DNA of 56,745 bases, from NCBI GenBank assembly GCA_020632925.1, contig JACKER010000037.1:1-56745 (forward strand). The letters are read 5' to 3'. Under the pieces are notes generated by a model. It saw only the letters and a program-made list of their open reading frames with translations, did no database searches and was not told the origin of the DNA. The first letter of the stretch is position 1; the number at the start of each line of letters is the position of its first letter. This stretch comes from Alphaproteobacteria bacterium (GTDB lineage Bacteria; Myxococcota_A; UBA796; GCA-2862545). This document shows, piece after piece, positions 17,517 through 26,138 of the stretch. The position numbers and the translations under genes were made by a program.

Positions 17517-17763
17517 GCCGCCTCAACCAGGTGTCAGGACTTGATCATTGATCATTTCGAGGCCGCCTCAACCAGGTGTCAGGACTTGATCATTGATCGT
17601 TTCGAGGGGACCCCTTGCGTCAGCCGAGGTCCCCCTGCCGTTCCCCCAGCGAGCGAAGCCCCACCCGGGGGCGCGGCGAAGCCGGGGGGTGGGGAGGCCG
17701 CGGAGCGGCCGGGACTCGAAGGACCTGGCGGCCGGAAATGATCAATGATCAAGTCCTGACACC
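17517..17763. repeat. MITE-like element with inverted ends
   Basis: A 45-base unit containing TGTCAGGACTTGATCATTG is directly duplicated at about 17517-17561 and 17562-17606, with one base difference (ATCATTT versus ATCGTTT). A perfect 28-base inverted copy of the first unit's core lies at 17736-17763. Inverted ends enclosing a roughly 130-base GC-rich core look like a miniature transposable element or a duplicated operator. No transposase is present. The AT-rich GATCATTGATCA core stands out against the surrounding GC-rich DNA. Confidence 0.6.
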
Positions 17764-17789
17764 CATGGGGAGTGGGCTATCCTGGGCAC

Positions 17790-19430
17790 ATGTGGTTCGT
17801 GACCGCGGCGTTCGCCGCTCCGTTGCTGCGCTCCGGGACGCCGGCGCTCCCGGCCGATCTGCCCACGGTGGACGCGCGGATCGAGGTCGGGGAGACCGAG
17901 GTCGTCGGCGAGGCGACGCTCGGGTGGACCAACACCACCGGCGCGCCGCTCACCGATCTGCCGATCCTCGTGCACGCCAACGACGGCGTGTCGCCCACCA
18001 CCTCCATCCGCGAGGTCGTCGTGGTCGAGGGCGGGGAGGCCACCGTCGACGCCACACCCGACATCGTGCTCGTGCGGTTCGCGAAGCCCCTGGCCCCCGG
18101 CGCGCGCGCCGCGGTGCGCATCGCGTGGACCTCGCGGCTGCAGGTCCTGGGCCCGGAGGTGAACGACCTGTTCGCCCAGGGGCTCGCGCAGCTCGGGTCG
18201 CTCTCCACCAACAGCGGCGGCGGAGACTACGGCCTGCTCGCGTCCGGCGACGGGATCACCGTGGTCGCGAGCGCGGTCCCCATGGTCACCCCCTTCGTCG
18301 ACGGGCAGCCCGCCGTGCACGTGAAGCGCCCCGGGCAGGCCGTCGGCGACCTCGCGTGGAACGGCCCCACGGACTGGAAGGTCCAGGTCGTGCTCCCCGA
18401 AGGCGTCGCCGCCGTCACCAACCTCGTCGACACCGTGCAGCCCGACGGCAGCCTGCTCGCGAAGGGGAGGGGGCCCGGGGACCTCGTCATCGTGGCGGGA
18501 AAGGACCTCGTCGCCACCGAGCAGCAGGTCGGCGGCGTGCGCGTCCGCTCGTGGTCGCTGTCCCGCGACGCCGAGGCCGGTCGCGAGGTGCTCGCGGAGG
18601 GTGCGCGTGCGCTGCGCTACCTCGAGCGGTACGGCGCGTACCCGTACACCGAGCTCGACCTCGTCGAGGCCTCGCTCACCAACGGCGCCGGCGGCGTCGA
18701 GTTCGGCAGCCTCGCCCTGGTCGCCGCGTTCCTGTACCGCGACCCCGCGGCGTCCACGAACCCCATGGGCCAGCTGCTGAACCAGCTCGGCGGGATGGGC
18801 GGACTGCTCGACCTGGACGAGCAGCGCGGCTTCGTGGTCGCGCACGAGGTCGCCCACCAGTGGTCGCCGGGCTTCGTCGTCAGCGACGCCTGGAGCAACG
18901 CGGTCGTCGACGAGCCGCTCGCGCAGTACCTCGCGTGGCGCGCCACCAGCGACGGGATGTCCGCCGAGGCCGCGAAGGGGCTCGCCGACCGCATGATCAC
19001 CAGCGGGTACGCCATGATGCGGATGATGGGGTCCGACGACGGGGCCGCCGCCCGCGCGACCAGCGGCTTCACGGGCAACTTCGAGTACGCCGGGCTGATC
19101 TACGGCAAGGCGCCCGGGTTGTACCTCGCGCTCGAGGAGCAGCTCGGACGAACGGCGATGGATGCCGCCCTGCGCAAGGCCTTCGCGGCCCGCGCCTGGA
19201 CCACGACGGACGCGGCGACCTGGCTGGCCACCCTCGAGTCCAGCGGCGGCAAGGGAGCGGTCGCGCTCGGCACGCGTTGGTGGATGGAGGCGCACGGCGA
19301 CGAGGACCTGCACGTCGAGCCGGGCAACCTCTCCACGGCCCTCGGACCTCAGGGCGAGGCGGTCGAGCCTCTGCTGCAGCAGCTCGGCATCACCCCCGAC
19401 ATGCTCCAGCAGATCCTCGGCGGGAAGTAG
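17790..19430 (+). CDS. M1-family (gluzincin) aminopeptidase-like protein, exported
   Basis: A 546-residue protein. The ATG at 17790 opens a signal-like segment, MWFVTAAFAAPLL. Zinc site: HEVAH at 352-356 and Glu375 (VVDEPLAQY), matching HExxHx18E of M1 peptidases. The exopeptidase GAMEN loop is replaced by NGAGGVEFGS, so N-terminal amine recognition may differ. The N-terminal 250 residues form the usual beta-rich domain. M1 enzymes cleave N-terminal residues from peptides; a periplasmic or outer-surface role is likely. The C-terminal domain is shorter than in classical PepN. An inverted repeat ends 26 bases upstream of the start. Confidence 0.8.
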   Translation: MWFVTAAFAAPLLRSGTPALPADLPTVDARIEVGETEVVGEATLGWTNTTGAPLTDLPILVHANDGVSPTTSIREVVVVEGGEATVDATPDIVLVRFAKPLAPGARAAVRIAWTSRLQVLGPEVNDLFAQGLAQLGSLSTNSGGGDYGLLASGDGITVVASAVPMVTPFVDGQPAVHVKRPGQAVGDLAWNGPTDWKVQVVLPEGVAAVTNLVDTVQPDGSLLAKGRGPGDLVIVAGKDLVATEQQVGGVRVRSWSLSRDAEAGREVLAEGARALRYLERYGAYPYTELDLVEASLTNGAGGVEFGSLALVAAFLYRDPAASTNPMGQLLNQLGGMGGLLDLDEQRGFVVAHEVAHQWSPGFVVSDAWSNAVVDEPLAQYLAWRATSDGMSAEAAKGLADRMITSGYAMMRMMGSDDGAAARATSGFTGNFEYAGLIYGKAPGLYLALEEQLGRTAMDAALRKAFAARAWTTTDAATWLATLESSGGKGAVALGTRWWMEAHGDEDLHVEPGNLSTALGPQGEAVEPLLQQLGITPDMLQQILGGK

Positions 19431-19558
19431 TCAGCGCGGCCGGAGCGACACGGTCACCGAGGCTCCACCTGTCCTTCAGCTTATGCAAGACACGCATACA
19501 TCAGGCGCACATCCATTTGAGTAAGTCGTACTCCAAGCTGTGGGCGTACCATGGCCAC

Positions 19559-20023
19559 GTGGAGGCCACGATCCGACGGAGGTTGGTTGGAACGGTGTTG
19601 GCGGCCGTCGTCGTGGCGGCGGCGCTCGGGACGGCGGCGGGCTGGCCGGTGTGGCGCCACGATCTCGAGCGTCGGCGCTTCGATCGCGAGGTCTCGCGAC
19701 TGGCGTGGCCGAGCGCCACCGAGGTCGGTCGGCGCACCGAGTTCGGGCTGCTCTGGTGCTGCAGCAACCACTGCGACCTGCGCACGCGCGTGCTGCTCGA
19801 CCGTGAGCCGACCCAGGCGGAGCTCGACGCCATGGCGTTGCCGTCGGCGCTCGGTGGGCCGGCGTCGGCGCGGCTCGTCCCCGTCGACGACGACCTGACC
19901 GGGATCACCGACCGCGAGGAGAGGGAGGCCTGGCGGCAGCAGCTCGCTCCGTCGGCGAGCCTCGTCGAGATCGTCGCGCAATCGTACGGTGAGCTGGACC
20001 TGCTCGATCCGCGCTGCCACTGA
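19559..20023 (+). CDS. single-pass membrane protein, unknown
   Basis: A 154-residue protein with one N-terminal transmembrane helix (LVGTVLAAVVVAAALGTAAG, about residues 8-27) and a soluble remainder. A cluster LLWCCSNHC sits around residue 65. The chosen start is the GTG at 19559, without a clear ribosome site; a TTG at 19517 is in frame and would add 14 residues. No family is recognised. It lies 29 bases before the vWA lipoprotein gene, possibly in the same transcript. Confidence 0.55.
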   Translation: MEATIRRRLVGTVLAAVVVAAALGTAAGWPVWRHDLERRRFDREVSRLAWPSATEVGRRTEFGLLWCCSNHCDLRTRVLLDREPTQAELDAMALPSALGGPASARLVPVDDDLTGITDREEREAWRQQLAPSASLVEIVAQSYGELDLLDPRCH

Positions 20024-20052
20024 CGGGGTGGGCCGGTGTAGACTGGTGGGCC

Positions 20053-21051
20053 GTGGAGGTCCCGGTGCCCTTCCGATTCGCAGCGCCCCTCGCGTTGCTC
20101 CTCGTCGCCTGTTCGTCCGAGGGCGGGTTCTACAACCAGGTCCAGGTCGACGCGTTCACGCAGGCCCCCAACGACGAGGTCGATCTGCTCTTCGTGATCG
20201 ACGACTCGAACTCGATGCGCGAGGAGCAGGAGGCGCTGATCCGCGGGTTCACGGACTTCATGTTCGAGCTCGAGGAGGCGAACAGCAAGTTCCATCTGGC
20301 CGTGCTCTCGACATCGGCGGACAGCGACGATCCGCAGCGCGGCAAGCTCCGGGGCAACCCGCCCTACCTCACGGTGGACGACGACTACCTCCGCGGCTTC
20401 GCGGGGCGTGCGGCGGTCGGGATCAACGGGTCGGACAAGGAGAAGGGGCTGGAGGCGGCCGCTGCCGCGCTGTCGCCCGACATGGTGGACGGCCCGAACG
20501 CCGGGTTCCTGCGGGACGACGCCAACCTGCTCATCACCTTCGTCTCGGACGAGGAGGACTGCTCCGACGAGGGCGTGCTCGACGGGTACGACTCGGACGC
20601 CTGCTACGCCAACAGCGACTTCCTGCACCCGGTCGACGACTACATCCAGCAGTACGTCGACGCCAAGCACGGCCAGCGGGAGAAGGTGACGGTGAGCGCG
20701 ATCATCACGCCCGCCACGGGAGATCCGGCCTGCGACTCCGGCGCCGCCGGGTACCGGTACGCGTACGCGACGCACGAGCTGCACGGCACCATCGGCAACA
20801 TCTGCCAGTCCGACTGGAGCAGCATGCTCTACGATCTCGGGCTGACCGCGTCCGGCGTCATCACGGTGTTCGAGCTGCGCTGGAACGCGCGCCCCGAGAC
20901 GATCGAGGTCACGGTGAACGAGGAGCCGGTCGCCGGTGACGCCGCCAACGGCTGGACGTACGACGACCCGACCCACAGCATCGAGTTCCACGGCACCGGG
21001 GTGCCGCCGCGCGGCGCGGAGATCGTCGTGCGCTACGAGATCCAGCCGTAG
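20053..21051 (+). CDS. von Willebrand factor A-like lipoprotein
   Basis: A 332-residue exported lipoprotein. The N-terminus FRFAAPLALLLVACSS carries a lipobox. The vWA fold begins with VDLLFVIDDSNSM, giving the DxSxS metal-ion-dependent adhesion site. This is followed by LIRGFTDFMFEL and, later, LLITFVSDEEDCS. Such DDSNSM proteins are common in Myxococcota and probably mediate metal-dependent binding at the surface. The C-terminal 80 residues form a beta-rich domain. The start GTG at 20053 gives two extra residues before the signal peptide. Confidence 0.85.
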   Translation: MEVPVPFRFAAPLALLLVACSSEGGFYNQVQVDAFTQAPNDEVDLLFVIDDSNSMREEQEALIRGFTDFMFELEEANSKFHLAVLSTSADSDDPQRGKLRGNPPYLTVDDDYLRGFAGRAAVGINGSDKEKGLEAAAAALSPDMVDGPNAGFLRDDANLLITFVSDEEDCSDEGVLDGYDSDACYANSDFLHPVDDYIQQYVDAKHGQREKVTVSAIITPATGDPACDSGAAGYRYAYATHELHGTIGNICQSDWSSMLYDLGLTASGVITVFELRWNARPETIEVTVNEEPVAGDAANGWTYDDPTHSIEFHGTGVPPRGAEIVVRYEIQP

Positions 21052-21061
21052 CCAGGCGAGG

Positions 21062-22201
21062 TCACTCGCCATCCCAGGGGCTGGGTCCGAAGTACGGTCC
21101 GAGCAGACCGATGAAGTCGCTGCCTGGCGTCAGGTCCACGTGGAAGTGGTTGTCGTGGGCGGAGTTGTAGTTCGGGGTCAGGATCACGTTCCACAACCGC
21201 TGGTCGTGCCACCCGTGGCTCGTGTCGTACAGCCACTCGCCGGCCTCGGTCGAGAACGTGGTCGTGTCGTGCTCCCAGTCGTCCACGAGCGTCCACGCCG
21301 TGCCGTCGTCGAAGTCGAAGCCGTAGATGTCGATGGCGTCGCCGTACCCGTGCCGCGACAGCGAGCTGCTGCCCGCGATCAGGCGGCAGTTGTACGTCCC
21401 GAGGTGGCGCAGCCGCACGACCCCGTCGTCCGCGACGTCCTCGATCGTGTCCGCGACCGCGTGGGCGAGGCTGCACGCGCCGTTGATCGAACCCCCCGTG
21501 GCGCCGTCGTAGTACGTGATGTCCACGCCCAGGTACCCGGAGAACATCTTGACCGGGTCCTCGACGTGACAGGTGAGGGAGGGGTCCTCGCTCGGGTGGG
21601 CGTCGTCGATGATCGTGGGCTCGAACGGCACGCCACGGCCTGCGAGGTCCTGCAGGCACGCGGGCAGCGAGGAGGGCTCGTTGGGGACGCAGGTGTACGT
21701 GCTCCCGCTGCCGTCGGGGCGGGAGGTCTCGACGCAGCCGTAGTCGTCGCGGCAGCCGGTCACCGGGTGGATCTGGAAGTTGCAGCGCGACAGGCAGCCA
21801 CCGGCGCCGAGCGAGGCCACGTCGGCGGGCAGCTCGTCGACGTCGGTGCAGAAGGTCGTCGGGTACCCCGCCGCGTCGTCGCAGGTCCGGTCGCAGGGGG
21901 CCGAGCAGGTCCCGCGCGGGAAGCCCTGGTCGTCGCGGAGGCACACGCCCCCGTCGTAGTCGCAGTCGGCGTCGGACTCGCACGGGGAACCGACGAACCC
22001 GAGGGGGCCTTCGTCGCCGACGGGGACGGGCGTGGTGGTGGTGCCGGGTGTGGTGGTGCCGCCCGTCGTACCCGGCGTGGTGTGCGTCGTCGGCGGGATC
22101 GGAGGCTCCGTCTGCTCGAAGTCGGTGGAGCCGAAGGCGTGGGGCTCGACCCGCAGGTCGTGGCTCTCGGGGGAGCAGGCCAGGGCAAGCAGCAGCGTCA
22201 C
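21062..22201 (-). CDS. extensin-like C-terminal-domain lipoprotein
   Basis: A 379-residue protein with a short lipoprotein signal (MTLLLALACSPE). A Thr/Pro-rich linker follows, then a Cys-rich central region (CESDADCDYDGGVC; CSAPCDRTCDD) resembling a disulfide module. The C-terminus (from about 250) matches the extensin-like domain related to M15-type peptidases: NCRLIAGSSSLSRHGYGDAIDI and HFHVDL supply the His/Asp ligands. Related enzymes are DD-peptidases or cell-wall hydrolases. It converges on the vWA gene with a ten-base gap and is divergent from the HesB-like selenoprotein gene, 76 bases away. Confidence 0.75.
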   Translation of the reverse strand: MTLLLALACSPESHDLRVEPHAFGSTDFEQTEPPIPPTTHTTPGTTGGTTTPGTTTTPVPVGDEGPLGFVGSPCESDADCDYDGGVCLRDDQGFPRGTCSAPCDRTCDDAAGYPTTFCTDVDELPADVASLGAGGCLSRCNFQIHPVTGCRDDYGCVETSRPDGSGSTYTCVPNEPSSLPACLQDLAGRGVPFEPTIIDDAHPSEDPSLTCHVEDPVKMFSGYLGVDITYYDGATGGSINGACSLAHAVADTIEDVADDGVVRLRHLGTYNCRLIAGSSSLSRHGYGDAIDIYGFDFDDGTAWTLVDDWEHDTTTFSTEAGEWLYDTSHGWHDQRLWNVILTPNYNSAHDNHFHVDLTPGSDFIGLLGPYFGPSPWDGE

Positions 22202-22277
22202 CGGGCACCTCGCGGGGGAGGTCCGTGCTTATCCCGATCCGCGGCGCGTCGACGGGATGGGACGGTTATCGGATCGG

Positions 22278-22535
22278 ATGCGCGTGACCCCGGCCGCCCG
22301 TGAACGCCTGCTCCCGCTGATGGAGCGTCACCCGGACAAGGCGCTGCGCCTGGTGCACCGCGGCGTCGGTTGAGGCTGCCCCGAGCTGGGTCTGGTGCTG
22401 GACGTGCCGACCGAAAGGGACGAGCGTTTCGATGAGGACGGGCTGCGGATCGTGATCAGCAAGCTCGATCGGCGGCGCATCACGGACTTCCGCATCGACC
22501 TGCTGGACGACGCGCTGGTGGCGCTGCTCGTGTAG
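22278..22535 (+). CDS. HesB/IscA-like selenoprotein (in-frame TGA = Sec)
   Basis: The frame from the ATG at 22278 reads MRVTPAARERLL, runs to LRLVHRGVG, meets TGA at 22371-22373, and continues GCPELGLVLDVPTERDERF to a TAG at 22533-22535. With Sec at codon 32 the product is 85 residues and aligns along its length with A-type Fe-S carriers: the Sec falls on the first cluster-binding Cys (SGCSG in IscA), followed by the usual LVLD and FDEDGLRIVIS strands. The two C-terminal cysteines of IscA (CGC) are absent, as is typical of HesB-like selenoproteins, a known Sec family. Weak hairpins downstream of the TGA could act as SECIS. The gene stands alone between a divergent and a convergent lipoprotein gene. 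Confidence 0.85.
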
Positions 22536-22543
22536 GCGCAGCG

Positions 22544-22960
22544 TCAGCGGCAGCTCTCCTCGGCGGCCTCCGCGGCGTCGAGCCCTTCCATCACGTCGTT
22601 GTGGTGGCCGTCCTCCGAGGTCCAGCAGTCCATGAAGGAGGTGTGGAGCTCGTACTCCGAGACGTGGCCCTCGATGCCGTCCGAGAGGTTGTCGAGCCAC
22701 GCGATCACGCTCATCTCGGTGCTGTCCGCCGGAACGCAGCCGGCCATCGACTCGGACACACGCTGGGCGAGCCCCTCCCAGTCGATCGCGTACTCCTGCT
22801 CGAAGCCGCCGATCTCCGACATGTCGAAGCTGGCCTGCACGATCTCCCGGTGGTGCACGTGCAGGGCTCGCAGGGACTCGAGGTCGGCGACGGTGGCGTC
22901 CTCCTGCGGCGTACAGCCGATCGCCCCCACCAACGCACCCACCGCCATCCAACGACGCAT
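22544..22960 (-). CDS. small lipoprotein, unknown
   Basis: A 138-residue protein with a clear lipoprotein signal (MRRWMAVGALVGAIGC, Cys16). The mature part is acidic and helical, with repeated His (HVHHREIV; HVSEYELHTSF; DGHHND) that could bind metal. No family is recognised. The start is the ATG at 22960. It is divergent from the tRNA deacylase gene (about 120 bases) and its end lies eight bases from the end of the HesB-like selenoprotein gene. Confidence 0.6.
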   Translation of the reverse strand: MRRWMAVGALVGAIGCTPQEDATVADLESLRALHVHHREIVQASFDMSEIGGFEQEYAIDWEGLAQRVSESMAGCVPADSTEMSVIAWLDNLSDGIEGHVSEYELHTSFMDCWTSEDGHHNDVMEGLDAAEAAEESCR

Positions 22961-23083
22961 GCAGCACCCCCGTCGGTGGTGGTCCTGCAAGCATCGATCC
23001 CGACCCGACCCCGCATGGAGGGCGGATCCGCCGGTTCGGACCGTGGGATCCCGCACAGGGGTCCTGTGGGATAGGGCACATCG

Positions 23084-23569
23084 ATGCACGACGAACAGAG
23101 CGTCCTGGCCCTGCTCACCGAGCTCGGCATCGAGCACGACACGGTGCGACACGCGCCGGTCCACACCGTGGCGGAGGCCAAGGCGGTGCGGCGGGCCGAG
23201 GAGGTCGGCCACGTCAAGAACCTCTTCCTGCGCGACCGGAAGCGTCGGATGTGGTTGGTGACGTTGCTCGAGGACCGCGTCGTCGACCTCGGCACGCTGC
23301 GGGCGACGCTCGGCGCCAGCTCGGGCTTCGGCTTCGCGAGCCACGACCGCCTGCGCGAGGTGCTGGGGATCGAGCCAGGCTCGGTGACGCCGCTGGCGGC
23401 GGCCAACGACGCCGACGGCCTCGTGACCGTGGTCCTCGACGCTGGGCTCCGCGAGCTGCCCGAGATCCACTGCCACCCGCTGCACAACGCCGCGACCACG
23501 CGGCTGAGCGCGGCCGGCCTGGTGCGCTTCCTGCGGCACACCGGGCACGAGCCGGTCTGGCTGGCGTAG
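23084..23569 (+). CDS. ProX/YbaK-type aminoacyl-tRNA deacylase (Ala-tRNA-Pro editing)
   Basis: A 161-residue stand-alone editing domain. It shows the features of the PrdX/ProXp-ala branch: HVKNLFLRDRKRRMWLV with its conserved Lys, a PGSVTPLA strand-turn, and HPLHNAATT. These proteins hydrolyse Ala mis-attached to tRNA-Pro by prolyl-tRNA synthetase. The start ATG at 23084 follows shortly after the divergent lipoprotein gene. No prolyl-tRNA synthetase is present in this window. Confidence 0.85.
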   Translation: MHDEQSVLALLTELGIEHDTVRHAPVHTVAEAKAVRRAEEVGHVKNLFLRDRKRRMWLVTLLEDRVVDLGTLRATLGASSGFGFASHDRLREVLGIEPGSVTPLAAANDADGLVTVVLDAGLRELPEIHCHPLHNAATTRLSAAGLVRFLRHTGHEPVWLA

Positions 23570-23573
23570 GAAC

Positions 23574-23654
23574 GCCAGCATGCTGCTGAACAAGTCAGCA
23601 TCCTGCTCGCAGGTCGCTGAGAAGCGCCTGACGGCCCTTCTTCAGCAACCTGCT
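23574..23654 (+). repeat. short direct repeats between convergent genes
   Basis: The spacer between the deacylase and acyl-CoA synthetase genes holds three related 13-base words: CCAGCATGCTGCT at about 23575, TCAGCATCCTGCT at 23595 and TCAGCAACCTGCT at 23642. The first contains the palindrome AGCATGCT, and GCTGA-TCAGC can form a small hairpin. It may contribute to bidirectional termination; no T-tract is present. Confidence 0.35.
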
Positions 23655-25488
23655 ACGCCTGCTTGCCCTGGTACATGCTCTCGATCAGGTCGGCGTACTT
23701 CGCGTCCACGACCTTGCGCTTCACCTTGAGGCTCGCGGTCAGCACGCCGTTCTCGACCGACATCGGCTCGTCGAGCACGCGGAAGTACTTGACCGTCTCG
23801 AAGCTCGCGAGGCCCTTGTTGACCTCGTCCACGTGCGCCTGGATCGCCGCCTTGACCTTCTCGTTCTGCGGCTCGGCGGGGACGCCGTGCTGGTCGGCCC
23901 AGGTCTTGAGTCCCTCGGGGTCGAGCGCGAACAACGCCGTCACGTAGTTCCGACGGTCGCCGATCACGACGGCCTCCTGCACGAAGACCAGGGACTTGAG
24001 CCGCCCCTCGAGCTTGACGGGCGCGATGTACTTGCCGCCGCTGGTCTTGAGCAGCTCCTTCTTGCGGCCCGTGATCTTGAGGTACCCCTCCTCGTCGAGC
24101 GAGCCGAGGTCGCCCGTGTGGAACCAGCCCTCGTCGTCGAAGGCCTCGGCGTTGGCGTCGGGGCGGTTGTGGTACCCCTTGGTGATGTTGGCGCCCTTGG
24201 CGATGATCTCGCCGTCCTCCGCGATCTTCAGCGTCACGCAGGAGAAGGGGACGCCGACCGTGCCGATCTTGATCTTGCCGGGCTGCGTCGCGGTGAGCGC
24301 GGGGCAGGTCTCGGTCAGGCCGTAGCCCTCCAGCAGGATCACGCCGAGCGACAGGAAGAACTCGTGGACCTCCTGCCCGAGGGGGGCGGAGCCGGTCAGC
24401 GCGTACGCCAGGCGGTCCATGCCCAGCCGCTCCCGCAGCTTGGAGAGCACGAGCCTGTCGGCGATGCCGTGCTTGAGGCCGAGGAAGAAGGGCAGCGGCT
24501 CGCCCTTCAGCTTGTACGCGATGGCGTCGTGGCCAACGCCCATCGCCCAGTGGAACAGCCGCTGGCGGGTGGGGCTGGCACCGGCGACCGTGCCGTCGAT
24601 CTTGGCCTTCATCTTCTCGAACACGCGCGGCGCGCTCGGGAAGAAGCCCGGCCGCGACAACCCGAGGTCCTCCGCGAGCGTCGGGATCGTCGAGAGCACG
24701 AGCGGGGTCGCGAAGAACGGACCGGCGAGCTCGATCAGCCGCCCGAAGCTGTGCGCGAGGGGCAGGAAGAGGAACAGGCCGCCCAGGCGCACCTGGTCGT
24801 TGAACATGTTCGTGACGTCGACCGCCTCGAGCATCGACAGCATGTTGTCGTGCGTCTGGGTCACGGCCTTGGGCGGGCCCGTGGTGCCCGAGGTGTACGT
24901 CCAGGTGGCGATCTGGTCGCGCTCGACCGACTTCGCCCGGTCCTCCATCTCCGCGCGCAGCGCCTCGAGCTTCTCGGCACCGCGCTTCTCGAGGGCCTCG
25001 AGGCTCTCCCAGTCGTCCGCGGGCTGGAGCCCGGTCGGGTCGATGACGACGATGTGCCGCAGGTGGACGTCCTCGGCGGTGTAGTCCTTGTCGAAGAAGC
25101 GGAAGCCCTTCCGCATCTCACGGACCTTGGCGACCTGCGCTGCATCCTCGCAGATGGTCAGGGTGGCGTCGGTGTCGACGTGGCAGTAGCCGACCTCCTC
25201 GGGGAGCAGCGAGGCGTAGACCGGGACGGTGCGCAGGCCGACCATCAGACAGGCGAAGTCGCACAGCACCCACTCGATCCGCGTGTTGCCGATGATGGTG
25301 ATGGACGCGCCGCGGGGCATCTCGTCGAGCGCGGTCAGGACGCCGGCACCGATCCGCTCCATGCGGGGCAGCACCTCGGACCAGGTCACGTCCACGTACT
25401 CCTGGCCGCGCCGAACGCGGAACGCCGCCACGCCGGGGGACTGCTTCGCGCGCTCGCGCACCATCTGACCGAGATCCGTGTACGCCAC
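23653..25488 (-). CDS. long-chain acyl-CoA synthetase (AMP-forming)
   Basis: A 611-residue adenylate-forming enzyme. Key motifs are the P-loop TYTSGTTGPPK, YGLTET, the WFHTGD motif and GRKKELLKTSGGKYIAP with the catalytic Lys-containing hinge. The length and the FLPLAHSFGR segment fit the FadD15/ACSL-like branch, which activates long-chain fatty acids to acyl-CoA via acyl-AMP. It has no membrane anchor. The ATG at 25488 follows AGGAGG about eight bases upstream. It may act with the PlsC-type gene in lipid metabolism, though the two are far apart. Confidence 0.92.
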   Translation of the reverse strand: MAYTDLGQMVRERAKQSPGVAAFRVRRGQEYVDVTWSEVLPRMERIGAGVLTALDEMPRGASITIIGNTRIEWVLCDFACLMVGLRTVPVYASLLPEEVGYCHVDTDATLTICEDAAQVAKVREMRKGFRFFDKDYTAEDVHLRHIVVIDPTGLQPADDWESLEALEKRGAEKLEALRAEMEDRAKSVERDQIATWTYTSGTTGPPKAVTQTHDNMLSMLEAVDVTNMFNDQVRLGGLFLFLPLAHSFGRLIELAGPFFATPLVLSTIPTLAEDLGLSRPGFFPSAPRVFEKMKAKIDGTVAGASPTRQRLFHWAMGVGHDAIAYKLKGEPLPFFLGLKHGIADRLVLSKLRERLGMDRLAYALTGSAPLGQEVHEFFLSLGVILLEGYGLTETCPALTATQPGKIKIGTVGVPFSCVTLKIAEDGEIIAKGANITKGYHNRPDANAEAFDDEGWFHTGDLGSLDEEGYLKITGRKKELLKTSGGKYIAPVKLEGRLKSLVFVQEAVVIGDRRNYVTALFALDPEGLKTWADQHGVPAEPQNEKVKAAIQAHVDEVNKGLASFETVKYFRVLDEPMSVENGVLTASLKVKRKVVDAKYADLIESMYQGKQA

Positions 25489-25562
25489 CCGTCTCCTCCT
25501 ACCGATGAACGGGCATTTCTACCGTCCGGCGTGCGGCGTGTCGAGGCGTATGCGACCCACCG

Positions 25563-26090
25563 CTACTCGTCGTTGCGCTCGCGCTCGCGCTCGTTGAACA
25601 ACAGGTCCATGTTCGCGGCGACATCACTGCCGGTGTAGGTCCGCCGTCCGTGACGGGTCCCGTGCGCACCGCGTCCACCGCGAATCACCGTCTTCTGCGG
25701 GCGATAGGCGGCGGCGACGTCGGCCTTGCGCTCGAGCCGCACGGCCTCGCGACCCACACGCTTCGCCCACAGCGCTCGCGCCTGCTCCTGCTGATCGCCG
25801 GGCACGAAGAGCTTGCTGCACGTGTTGCACCGCTGGACCTGGACGGTGCGGTCCTCCATGTACGCGAAGGACTCGAGCGGGCGCTGGCACTGGGGACAGC
25901 CCTCGGCCCGCGTCGGCACGCCCTCGGGCGGGTGCGCGGGGAGGGGCTCGCGCTGCGCGTGGAAGGTCGCCCAGAGCTGCAGGCTCTTGAGCGTGTCCAC
26001 CCAGATCCCACCACACAGCTCGCACACCTGGTGATCGACCTGGTCGGCGCGGCGCGACGCCAGCTCGTACCCACACGCGGGACAGTCCAT
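25563..26090 (-). CDS. TFIIB-type zinc-finger protein
   Basis: A 175-residue protein with two zinc-finger modules: MDCPACGYEL plus CELCGGIW (a zf-TFIIB pattern, CxxC...CxxCxGxW), and CPQCQRPL plus CNTCSKLF. The second half is basic (RGGRGAHGTRHGRRTY) and ends in a charged tail, suggesting nucleic-acid or ribosome contact. The start was set at the ATG of 26090, where the zinc motif begins. The PqqB-like gene ends 48 bases upstream on the same strand, so an operon is possible. Function unknown. Confidence 0.7.
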   Translation of the reverse strand: MDCPACGYELASRRADQVDHQVCELCGGIWVDTLKSLQLWATFHAQREPLPAHPPEGVPTRAEGCPQCQRPLESFAYMEDRTVQVQRCNTCSKLFVPGDQQEQARALWAKRVGREAVRLERKADVAAAYRPQKTVIRGGRGAHGTRHGRRTYTGSDVAANMDLLFNERERERNDE

Positions 26091-26138
26091 TCCACCCTCC
26101 GGTCGCGAGCGTACGATCCGGGGGTGCCGTTGTTGCAC

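Larger units (their letters stand above)
17462..17789. other. repeat-rich spacer upstream of M1 peptidase
   Basis: This 328-base spacer holds three copies of a 14-base unit, a 45-base direct duplication, an inverted copy of its core, and a GC-rich hairpin (GCCCCACCC around 17661 with GGGTGGGG around 17687). No gene is credible: the open frames here simply translate the repeats. The right-hand inverted copy ends 26 bases before the start codon of the next gene, so the element may carry that gene's promoter or operator. Confidence 0.6.

Noticed and set aside
17514..17741. 75-codon open frame in the repeat element
   Set aside because: It only translates the direct duplication and GC-rich hairpin; no ribosome site or family.
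22266..23081. Minus-strand open frame across the HesB-like gene
   Set aside because: The plus-strand HesB reading and a minus-strand lipoprotein in another frame both make better proteins.
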